Assembly (NCBI GenBank): GCA_033782935.1
Contig: JAWQEG010000259.1
Location: 5,124,001 to 5,188,000, forward strand
Source: Petrolisthes cinctipes
Taxonomy: Eukaryota; Arthropoda; Malacostraca; Decapoda; Porcellanidae
Direction of reading: 5' to 3'
Length of the DNA: 64,000 bases
A program made the translations under genes and the position numbers. Under the pieces are notes generated by a model. The model saw nothing but the letters and a program-made list of their open reading frames with translations. It searched no databases and was not told the origin of the DNA. The stretch's first letter is position 1. Each line of letters starts with the position of its first letter. This document shows, one piece after another, positions 25,946 through 36,470 of this stretch.

Positions 25946-27304
25946 GTGTTAGAATATTTTCAAAATACAGGCCAAAAACATACTGAAAATCGATCTTTTA
26001 GGTGCCGAAAAGTCGATATGTGCATGCATATTCTGTACCCGTTTATATCTCAAATTCTGGCCCTAAACACCCGAAAATTCGATATTTTTGGGTCCCAGAA
26101 GCGATCTGTACATGCCTACTTAGTGCTAGAATGTTTTCAAAATATAGGCTCAAAACATGCTCAAAATCGATATTTTAGGTGCGTAAAGGCGATATCTCAA
26201 ATTCAGGCCCAAAACACCCGAAAATACGATATTTAGGGGTCCCAGAAACGATCTGTACATGCCTACTCAGTGCTAGAATGTTTTCAAAATATAGGCTCAA
26301 AACATGCTCAAAATCGATATTTTAGGTGCCCAAAAGTCGATATGTGCATGCATCTTTTGTACTCGTTTATATCTCAAATTCAAGCTCAAAACACCCTAAA
26401 ATTCGATATTAAGGGGTCCCAGAAGCGATCTGTACATGCCTACTCAGTGCTAGAATATTTTCAAAATATAGGCTCAAAACATGCTAAAAATCGATATTTT
26501 AGGTACGTATAGGCGACATCTCAAATTCAGGCCCAAAACACCCGAAAAATCGATATTTTGGGGTCCCAGAAGCGATCTGTACATGCCTACTCCGTGTTAG
26601 AGTATTTTCAAAATACACGCCCAAAACATGCTGAAAATCGATAATTTAGATGCCCAAAGTCAATATGTGCATGTATCTTCTGTACCCGTTTATATCTCAA
26701 ATTCAGGCTCAAAACACCCGAAAATTCAATATTTTGGGGTCCCAGAAGCAATCTGTACATGCCTATTCAGTGCTAGAATATTTTCAAAATATAGGCTAAA
26801 AACATGCTAAAAATCGATATTTTACGTGAGTAAAGGCGATATCTCAAATTCAGGCCCAAAACACCCGAAAATTCGATATTTTGGGGTCCCAGAAGCGATC
26901 TGTATATGCCTACTCCGTGTTAGAGTGTTTACAAAATACAGGCCCAAAACATGCTCAAAATCGATGTTTTAGGTGCACAAAAGTCGATATGTGCATGCAT
27001 CTACAGTACCCGTTTATATCTCAAATTCAGGCTCAAAACACCCGAAAATTCGATATTTTGGGGTCCCATAAGCGATCTGTACATGCCTACTCCGTGTTAG
27101 AGTATTTTCAAAATACATGCCCAAAACATGCTGAAAATCGATATTTTAGATGCCCAAAGTCAATATGTGCATGCATCTTCTGTACCCGTTTATATCTCAA
27201 ATTCTGGCCCTAAACACCCGAAAATTCAATATTTTGGGGTCCCAGAAGCAATCTGTACATGCCTAATCAGTGCTAGAATATTTTCAAAATATAGGCTAAA
27301 AACA
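25833..27304. repeat. HOR-1 copy 2, 1472 bp
   Basis: It lies 1472 bp after copy 1, with the same landmarks. One region differs: 26123-26236 shows a monomer joined as GTGCGTAAAGG where copy 1 has a long monomer, balanced by a change elsewhere so the total is unchanged. This copy is the closest relative of the left edge of the window (25862 matches position 1). Confidence 0.86.
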
Positions 27305-27660
27305 TGCTAAAAATCGATATTTTAGGTGCCAAAAAGTCGATATCTCAAATTAAGGCCCAAAACACCCGAAAATTCGATATTTAGGGGTCCCAGAAGCGAT
27401 CTGTACATGCCTACTCAGTGCTAGAATATTTTCAAAATATAGGCTCAAAACATGTTAAAAATCGATATTTTAGGTGCGTAAAGGCGATATCTCAAATTCA
27501 GGCCCAAAACACCCGAAAATTCGATATTTAGGGGTCCCAGAAGCGATCTGTACATGCCTACTCCGTGTTAGAGTATTTTCAAAATACATGTCCAAAACAT
27601 GCTGAAAATCGATATTTTAGATGCCCAAAGTCGATATGTGCATGCATCTTCTGTACCCGT
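27305..27660. repeat. Partial third HOR-1 copy and end of left domain
   Basis: The copy begins like the others (GTGCCAAAAAGTCGATATC) but departs after about 100 bp, where ACTCAGTGCTAG replaces ACTCCGTGTTAG. Two more L-type monomers follow. The last L-type GGGGTCCC is near 27532. The R-type TTTTTGGGTCCC begins near 27702. Confidence 0.78.
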
Positions 27661-28445
27661 TTATATCTCGAATTCAGGTTTAAAACACCCAAAAATTCGG
27701 TATTTTTGGGTCCCAGAAGCGATCTGTACATGCCTACTCCTTGCTAAAATGTTTTTAAGATACAGACCCAAAACATGCACAAAATTGATATTTTATGTGC
27801 ATTAAGTAGATATCTGCATGCATCTTCAGTACCCGTTTATATCTCAAATTCAAGCTCAAAACACCCGAAAATTCAATATTTTTGGGTCCCCGAACCGATC
27901 TGTACACGTCTATTCAGTGCTAGAATGTTTCCAAAATATAGGCTTAAAACGTGCTAAAAATCGATATTTTAGGTGTCCAAAGTCGATATGTCCATACATT
28001 TTTTGTACCCGTTTATATTCCAAATTCAGGCTCAGAACACCCAAAAATTCGATATTTTTGGGTCCCAGAAGCGATCTGTACATACCTACTCCGTTTTAGA
28101 GTATTTTCAAAATTAAGGCCCAAAACATGCTAAAAAATCGATATTTTGTGTGCCCAAAGTCGATATGTGCATACATGTTTTGTACCCGTTTATATCTTAA
28201 ATTCAGGCTCAAAACACCTGAAAATTCGATATTTTTCGGTCGCAGAAGCGATTTGTACATGCCTACTCAGTGCTAGAATATTTTCAAAATATAGGCCCAA
28301 AACATGCTAAAAATCGATATTTTAGATGCCCAATGTCGATATGTGTATGCATATTCTGTACCCGTTTATATCTCAACTTCTGGCTCAAAACACCCGAAAA
28401 TTCGATATTTTTGTGTCCCAGAAGCGATATGTACATGCCTACTCC
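27661..28445. repeat. First R-type monomers, no HOR
   Basis: Monomers step by 176 bp (27599, 27775, 27951) and differ strongly from one another, for example CCACGAACC-like private changes and CACGTCTATTCAGTG near 27906. Diverged, non-periodic monomers at the edge of a homogeneous block are typical of the older flank of a satellite HOR. That reading is inference. Confidence 0.72.
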
Positions 28446-30555
28446 GTGTTAGAGTATTTTCAAAATATAGGCCCAAAACATGCTAAAAATCGATATTTTG
28501 GGTGCCCAAAGTCGATATGTGCTTGCATCTTCTGTACCCGTTTATATCTCAAATTCAGACTCAAAACACCCGAAAATTAGATATTTTTGTGTCCCAGAAG
28601 CGATCTGTACATGCCTACTCCTTCTTAGAATGTTTTCATGATACAGACCCAAAACATGCTTAAAATCGATATTTTAGGTTGCCAAATTCAATATGTGTAT
28701 GCATCTTCTGTACCCGTTTATATTCCAAATTCAGGCTGAAAACACCCGAAAATTCAATATTTTTGGGTCCCAGAAGCGATCTGTACATGCCTACTCATTG
28801 CTAGAATATTTTCAAAATATAGGCCCAAAACATGCTGAAAATCGATAGTTTAGGTGCCCTAAGTCGATATATGCATGCATCTTCTGTACCTGTTTATATC
28901 TCAAATTCTGGCTCAAAACACCCAAAAAATCGGTATTTTTGGGTCCCTGAAGCGATCTGTACATGCCTACTATTTGCTAAAATGTTTTCAAGATACAGAC
29001 CCAAAACATGCTTAAAATTGATATTTTACGTGCATTAAGTCGATATCGGCATGCATCTTCGGTACCCGTTTAAATCTCAAAATTACGCTCAAAACAACGG
29101 AAAATTCAATATTATTGGGTCCAAGAAGCGATCTGTACATGCCTACTCAGTGCTAGAATGTTTTCAAAATATAGGCTCAAAACATGCTAAAAATCGATAA
29201 TTTAGGTGTTCAAAGTCGATATGTGCATGCATCTTCTGTACCCATTTATATCTCAAATTCAGGCTCCAATCACCCGAAAATTCGATATTTTTGTGTCCCA
29301 TAAGCGATCTGTACATGCCTAATTCGTGTTAGAGTATTTTGAAAATACAGGCCCAAAACATGCTCAAAATCGATATTTTGGGTGCTAAAGTCGATATGTG
29401 CATGCATCTTCTGTACCCGTTTATATCTCAAATTCAGGCTCAAAACACCCAAAAATTCGGTATTTTTGGGTCCCAGAAGCGATCTGTACATGCCTACTCC
29501 TTTCTAGAATGTTTTCAAGATATAGACCCATAACATGCTCAAAATCGATATTTTAGGGGCAAAAAGTCGATATATGCATGCATCATCAGTACTTGTTTAT
29601 ATCATAAATTCAGGCTCAAAACTCCCGAAATTTCAATATTTTTGGGTTCCAGAAGCGATCTATACATACCTACTCCTAGCTATAACGTTTTCAAAATATA
29701 GGCTTAAAACATGCTAAAATCGACATTTCAGGTGTCCAAAGTCGATATGTGCATACATCTTTTGTACCAGTTTATATCCCAAATTCATTCTCAAAACACC
29801 TAAAAATTCGATATTTTTCGGTCCCAGAAGCGATCTGTACATGCCTACTAGGTGCTAGAATATTTTCAAAATATAGGCCCAAAACATGCTAAAAATCGAT
29901 GTTTTAGGTGCCCAATGTCGATATGTGCATGGATCTTCTGTACCCGTCTATATCCAAAATTCAGGCTCAAAACTCCCGAAAATTCAATATTTGTGGGTTC
30001 CAGAAGCGATCTGTACATGCCTACTCCTTCTTAGAATGTTTTGAACATACAGACCCAAAACATGCTCAAAATCGATATTATAGGTTGCCAAAGTCAATAT
30101 GTGTATACATCTTCTGTACCCGTTTATATCCCAAATCCAGGCTGAAAACACCCGAAAATTCGATATTTTTGGGTCCCAGAAGCGATCTGTACATGCCTAA
30201 TCATTGCTAGAATATTTCTAAAATATAGGCCCAAAACATGCTGAAAATCGATAGTTTAGGTGCCCAAAGTCGATATATGCATGCATATTCTGTACCCGTT
30301 TATATCTCAAATTCACGCTCAAAACACCCAATAATTTGATATTTTTGGGTCCCAGAAGCGATCTGTACATGCCTTCTCCTTGCTAAAATGTTTTCATGAT
30401 ACAGACCAAAAACATACTCAAAATTGATGTTTTACGTGCATTAAGTCGATATCTGCATGCATCTTTAGTACCCGTTTAAATCTCAAATTCACGCTCAAAA
30501 CAACGGAAAATTCAATATTTTTGGGTCCCAGAAGCGATCTGTACATGCCTACTCC
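28446..30555. repeat. HOR-3-related copy, 2110 bp, about 12 monomers
   Basis: The monomer at 28446 (GTGTTAGAGTATTTTC followed by GGGTGCCCAAAGTCG with GTGCTTGCATC) returns at 30556. The interval holds the same kinds of monomers as HOR-3 plus about one extra. A module at 29500-29760, with TTTTAGGGGCAAAAAGTCG and CATCATCAGTACTTG, resembles the 7-monomer unit further right. Confidence 0.75.
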
Positions 30556-32490
30556 GTGTTAGAGTATTTTCAAAATATAGGCCCAAAACATGCTAAAAAT
30601 CGATATTTTGGGTGCCCAAAGTCGATATGTGCTTGCATCTTCTGTACCCGTTTATATCTCAAATTCAGACTCAAAACACCCGAAAATTAGATATTTTTGT
30701 GTCACAGAAGCGATCTGTACATGCCTACTCCTTCTTAGAATGTTTTCAAGATACAGACCCAAAACATGCTTAAAATCCATATTTTAGGTTGCCAAATTCA
30801 ATATGTGTATGCATCTTCTGTACCCGTTTATATTCCAAATTCAGGCTGAAAACACCCGAAAATTCGATATTTTTGGGTCCCAGAAGCGATCTGTACATGC
30901 CTACTCATTGCTAGAATATTTTCAAAATATAGGCCCAAAACATGCTGAAAATCGATAGTTTAGGTGCCCAAAGTCGATATATGCATGCATCTTCTGTACC
31001 AGTTTATATCTCAAATTCAGGCTCAAAACACCCGAAAATTCGGTATTTCTGGGTCCCAGAAGCGATCTGTACATGCCTACTCCTTGCTAGAATGTTTTCA
31101 AGATACGTACCCAAAACATGCTCAAAATTGATATTTTACGTGCATTAAGTCGATCTATGCAAGCATCTTCAGTACCCGTTTAAATCTCAAATTCACGCTC
31201 AAAACAACGGAAAATTCAATATTATTGGGTCCTAGAAGCGATCTGTACATGCCTACTCAGTGCTAGAATGTTTTCAAAATAAAGGCTGAAAAATGCTAAA
31301 AATCGATAATTTAGGTGTCCAAAGTCGATATGTGCATGCATCTTCTGTACCCATTTATATCTCAAATTCAGGCTCCAATCACCCGAAAATTCGATATTTT
31401 TGTGTCCCAGAAGCGATGTGTACATGCCTACTCCGTGTTAGTGTATTTTCACAATACGGGCCAAAAACATGCTGAAAATCGATAGTTTAGGTGCCCAAAG
31501 TCGATATATGCATGCATCTTCTGTACCCGTTTATATCTCAAATTCAGGCTCAAAACACCCAAAAATTCGGTATTTTTGGGTCCCTGAAGCGATCTGTACA
31601 TGCCTACTCCTTGCTAGAATGTTTTCAAGATACAGACCCAAAACATGCTCAAAATTGATATTTTACGTGCATTAAGTCGATATCGGCATGCATCTTCGGT
31701 ACCCGTTTAAATCTCAAATTCACGCTCAAAACAACGGAAAATTCAATATTATTGGGTCCTAGAAGCGATCTGTACATGCCTACTCAGTGCTAGAATGTTT
31801 TCAAAATATGGGCTCAAAACATGCTAAAAATCGATATTTTAGGTGTCCAATGTCGATATGTGCATGCATCTTCTGTACCCGTTTATATCCAAAATTCAGG
31901 CTCAAAACTCCCGAAAATTCAATATTTTTGGGTTCCAGAAGCGATCTGTACATGCCTACTCCTTCTTAGAATGTTTTGAACATACAGACCCAAAACATGC
32001 TCAAAATCGATATTATAGGTTGCCAAAGTCAATATGTGTATACATCTTCTGTACCCGTTTATATCCCAAATTCAGGCTGAAAACACCCGAAAATTCGATA
32101 TTTTTGGGTCCCAGAAGCGATCTGTACATGCCTAATCATTGCTAGAATATTTTTAAAATATAGGCCCAAAACATGCTGAAAATCGATAGTTTAGGTGCCC
32201 AAAGTCTATATATGCATGCATCTTCTGTACCCGTTTATATCTCAAATTCACGCTCAAAACACCCAATAATTTGGTATTTTTGGGTCCCAGAAGCGATCTG
32301 TACATGCATACTCAGTGCTAGAATATTTTCAAAATATTGGCTCAAAACATACTCAAAATTGATGTTTTACGTGCATTAAGTCGATATCTGCATGCATCTT
32401 TAGTACCCGTTTAAATCTCAAATTCACGCTCAAAACAACGGAAAATTCAATATTTTTGGGTCCCAGAAGCGATCTGTACATGCCTACACC
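30556..32490. repeat. HOR-3 copy 1, 1935 bp, eleven monomers
   Basis: Anchors at 30556, 30732, 30908, 31084, 31260, 31435, 31611, 31787, 31963, 32139, 32315 and 32491 give ten steps of 176 and one of 175, total 1935. Distinctive members carry CAACGGAAAATTC in place of CACCCGAAAATTC, a CATTAAGTCGAT half A, or CTTCTTAGAATGTTTTGAAC. All recur 1935 bp later. Confidence 0.9.
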
Positions 32491-34425
32491 GTGTTAGAGT
32501 ATTTTCAAAATATAGGCCCAAAACATGCTAAAAATCGATATTTTGGGTGCCCAAAGTCGATATGTGCTTCCATCTTCTGTACCCGTTTATATCTCAAATT
32601 CAGACTCAAAACACCCGAAAATTAGATATTTTTGTGTCACAGAAGCGATCTGTACATGCCTACTCCTTCTTAGAATGTTTTCAAGATACAGACCCAAAAC
32701 ATGCTTAAAATCGATATTTTAGGTTGCCAAATTCAATATGTGTATGCATCTTCTGTACCCGTTTATATTCCAAATTCAGGCTGAAAACACCCGAAAATTC
32801 GATATTTTTGGGTCCCAGAAGCGATCTGTACATGCCTACTCATTGCTAGAATATTTTCAAAATATAGGCCCAAAACATGCTGAAAATCGATAGTTTAGGT
32901 GCCCAAAGTCGATATATGCATGCATCTTCTGTACCAGTTTATATCTCAAATTCAGGCTCAAAACACCCGAAAATTCGGTATTTCTGGGTCCCAGAAGCGA
33001 TCTATACATGCCTACTCCTTGCTAGAATGTTTTCAAGATACAGACCCAAAACATGCTCAAAATTGATATTTTACGTGCATTAAGTCGATCTATGCAAGCA
33101 TCTTCAGTACCCGTTTAAATCTCAAATTCACGCTCAAAACAACGGAAAATTCAATATTATTGGGTCCTAGAAGCGATCTGTACATGCCTACTCAGTGCTA
33201 GAATGTTTTCAAAATAAAGGCTGAGAAATGCTAAAAATCGATAATTTAGGTGTCCAAAGTCGATATGTGCATGCATCTTCTGTACCCATTTATATCTCAA
33301 ATTCAGGCTCCAATCACCCGAAAATTCGATATTTTTGTGTCCCAGAAGCGATGTGTACATGCCTACTCCGTGTTAGAGTATTTTCACAATACGTGCCAAA
33401 AACATGCTGAAAATCGATAGTTTAGGTGCCCAAAGTCGATATATGCATGCATCTTCTGTACCCGTTTATATCTCAAATTCAGGCTCAAAACACCCAAAAA
33501 TTCGGTATTTTTGGGTCCCTGAAGCGATCTGTACATGCCTACTCCTTGCTAGAATGTTTTCAAGATACAGACCCAAAACATGCTCAAAATTGATATTTTA
33601 CGTGCATTAAGTCGATATCGGCATGCATCTTCGGTACCCGTTTAAATCTCAAATTCACGCTCAAAACAACGGAAAATTCAATATTATTGGGTCCTAGAAG
33701 CGATCTGTACATGCCTACTCAGTGCTAGAATGTTTTCAAAATATAGGCTCAAAACATGCTAAAAATCGATATTTTAGGTGTCCAATGTCGATATGTGCAT
33801 GGATCTTCTGTACCCGTTTATATCCAAAATTCAGGCTCAAAACTCCCGAAAATTCAATATTTTTGGGTTCCAGAAGCGATCTGTACATGCCTACTCCTTC
33901 TTAGAATGTTTTGAACATACAGACCCAAAACATGCTCAAAATCGATATTATAGGTTGCCAAAGTCAATATGTGTATACATCTTCTGTACCCGTTTATATC
34001 CCAAATTCAGGCTGAAAACACCCGAAAATTCGATATTTTTGGGTCCCAGAAGCGATCTGTACATGCCTAATCATTGCTAGAATATTTTTAAAATATAGGC
34101 CCAAAACATGCTGAAAATCGATAGTTTAGATGCCCAAAGTCTATATATGCATGCATCTTCTGTACCCGTTTATATCTCAAATTCACGCTCAAAACACCCA
34201 ATAATTTGGTATTTTTGGGTCCCAGAAGCGATCTGTACATGCCTACTCCTTGCTAAAATGTTTTCATGATGCAGACCAAAAACATACTCAAAATTGATGT
34301 TTTACGTGCATTAAGTCGATATCTGCATGCATCTTTAGTACCCGTTTAAATCTCAAATTCACGCTCAAAATAACGGAAAATTCAATATTTTTGGGTCCCA
34401 GAAGCGATCTGTACATGCCTACACC
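32491..34425. repeat. HOR-3 copy 2, 1935 bp
   Basis: Landmarks 32525, 32877, 33157, 33722 and 33778 lie exactly 1935 bp after those of copy 1. One monomer, starting near 34250, reads CCTTGCTAAAATGTTTTCAT where copy 1 near 32315 reads CAGTGCTAGAATATTTTC. It instead matches the upstream unit near 30380. This looks like a local exchange between copies. Confidence 0.88.
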
Positions 34426-35657
34426 GTGTTAGAGTATTTTCAAAATATAGGCCCAAAACATGCTAAAAATCGATATTTTGGGTGCCCAAAGTCGATATGT
34501 GCTTGCATCTTCTGTACCCGTTTATATCTCAAATTCAGACTCAAAACACCCGAAAATTAGATATTTTTGTGTCCCAGAAGCGATCTGTAGATGCCTACTC
34601 CTTCTTAGAATGTTTTCAAGATACAGACCCAAAACATGCTTAAAATCGATATTTTAGGTTGCCAAATTCAATATGTGTATGCATCTTCTGTACCCGTTTA
34701 TATCTCAAATTCAGGCTGAAAACACCCAAAAATTCGATATTTTTGGGTCCCAGAAGCGATCTGTACATGCCTACTCGTTGCTAGAATATTTTCAAAATAT
34801 AGGCCCAAAACATGCTGAAAATCGATAGTTTAGGTGCCCAAAGTCGATATATGCATGCATCTTCTGTACCCGTTTATATCTCAAATTCAGGCTCAAAACA
34901 CCCAAAAATTCGGTATTTTTTGGTCCCAGAAGCTATCTGTACATGCCTACTCCTTTCTAGAATGTTTTCAAGATACAGACCCATAACATGCTCAAAATCG
35001 ATATTTTAGGGGCAAAAAGTCGATATATGCATGCATCTTCAGTACTTGTTAATATCATAAATTCAGGCTCAAAACTCCCGAAATTTCAATATTTTTGGGT
35101 TCTAGAAGCGATCTATACATGCCTACTCCTAGCTAGAACGTTTTCCAAATATAGGCTTAAAACATGCTAAAAATCGATATTTCAGGTGTCCAAAGTCAAT
35201 ATGTGCGTACATCTTTTGAACCCGTTTATATCTCAAATTCAGGCTCAAAACACCTGAAAATTCGATATTTTTGGGTCCCAGAAGCGATCTGTACATGCCT
35301 AATCATTGCTAGAATATTTTTAAAATATAGGCCCAAAACATGCTGAAAATCGATAGTTTAGATGCCCAAAGTCTATATATGCATGCATCTTCTGTACCCG
35401 TTTATATCTCAAATTCACGCTCAAAACACCCAATAATTTGGTATTTTTGGGTCCCAGAAGCGATCTGTACATGCCTACTCCTTGCTAAAATGTTTTCATG
35501 ATGCAGACCAAAAACATACTCAAAATTGATGTTTTACGTGCATTAAGTCGATATCTGCATGCATCTTTAGTACCCGTTTAAATCTCAAATTCACGCTCAA
35601 AACAACGGAAAATTCAATATTTTTGGGTCCCAGAAGCGATCTGTACATGCCTACACC
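34426..35657. repeat. 7-monomer unit copy 1, 1232 bp (collapsed HOR-3)
   Basis: The unit begins as a third HOR-3 copy (34460 and 34812 continue the 1935-bp ladder). After three monomers it switches to a module with GGGGCAAAAAGTCG and AGTACTTGTTAATATC, then returns to the CAACGGAAAATTC monomer. The next start is at 35658, exactly 7 x 176 bp later. Confidence 0.87.
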
Positions 35658-36470
35658 GTGTTAGAGTATTTTCAAAATATAGGCCCAAAACATGCTAAAA
35701 ATCGATATTTTGGGTGCCCAAAGTCGATATGTGCTTGCATCTTCTGTACCCGTTTATATCTCAAATTCAGACTCAAAACACCCGAAAATTAGATATTTTT
35801 GTGTCCCAGAAGCGATCTGTAGATGCCTACTCCTTCTTAGAATGTTTTCAAGATACAGACCCAAAACATGCTTAAAATCGATATTTTAGGTTGCCAAATT
35901 CAATATGTGTATGCATCTTCTGTACCCGTTTATATTCCAAATTCAGGCTGAAAACACCCAAAAATTCGATATTTTTGGGTCCCAGAAGCGATCTGTACAT
36001 GCCTACTCGTTGCTAGAATATTTTCAAAATATAGGCCCAAAACATGCTGAAAATCGATAGTTTAGGTGCCCAAAGTCGATATATGCATGCATCTTCTGTA
36101 CCCGTTTATATCTCAAATTCAGGCTCAAAACACCCAAAAATTCGGTATTTTTTGGCCCCAGAAGCTATCTGTACATGCCTACTCCTTTCTAGAATGTTTT
36201 CAAGATATAGACCCATAACATGCTCAAAATCGATATTTTAGGGGCAAAAAGTCGATATATGCATGCATCTTCAGTACTTGTTAATATCATAAATTCAGGC
36301 TCAAAACTCCCGAAATTTCAATATTTTTGGGTTCTAAAAGCGATCTATACATGCCTACTCCTAGCTAGAACGTTTTCCAAATATAGGCTTAAAACATGCT
36401 AAAAATCGATATTTCAGGTGTCCAAAGTCAATATGTGCGTACATCTTTTGAACCCGTTTATATCTCAAAT
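35658..36470. repeat. 7-monomer unit copy 2, partial
   Basis: Landmarks 35692, 36044, 36220 and 36396 lie 1232 bp after their partners. The copy is near-identical by eye, with isolated changes such as TTTGGCCCCAGAAG near 36152. It breaks off at about 36.5 kb, where copy 1 continues with CTAATCATTGCTAG and this copy with CTACTCAGTGCTAG. Confidence 0.84.

Larger units (their letters stand above)
1..27660. repeat. Left satellite domain (L subfamily, mixed monomer lengths)
   Basis: Monomers here mostly read TTTTGGGGTCCCAG or TTTAGGGGTCCCAG at the start of half B and GTGCCCAAAAGTCGATATG in half A. Long monomers (176-177 bp) alternate with short ones of 147/148, 145 and 108/109 bp, so the mean is near 162 bp. 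Higher-order units of 932, 1294, 1472 and 1932 bp can be read from repeating positions. A minority of monomers, for example near 230 and 1376, carry the TTTTTGGGTCCC form that dominates to the right, so the two subfamilies share ancestry. Confidence 0.9.
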
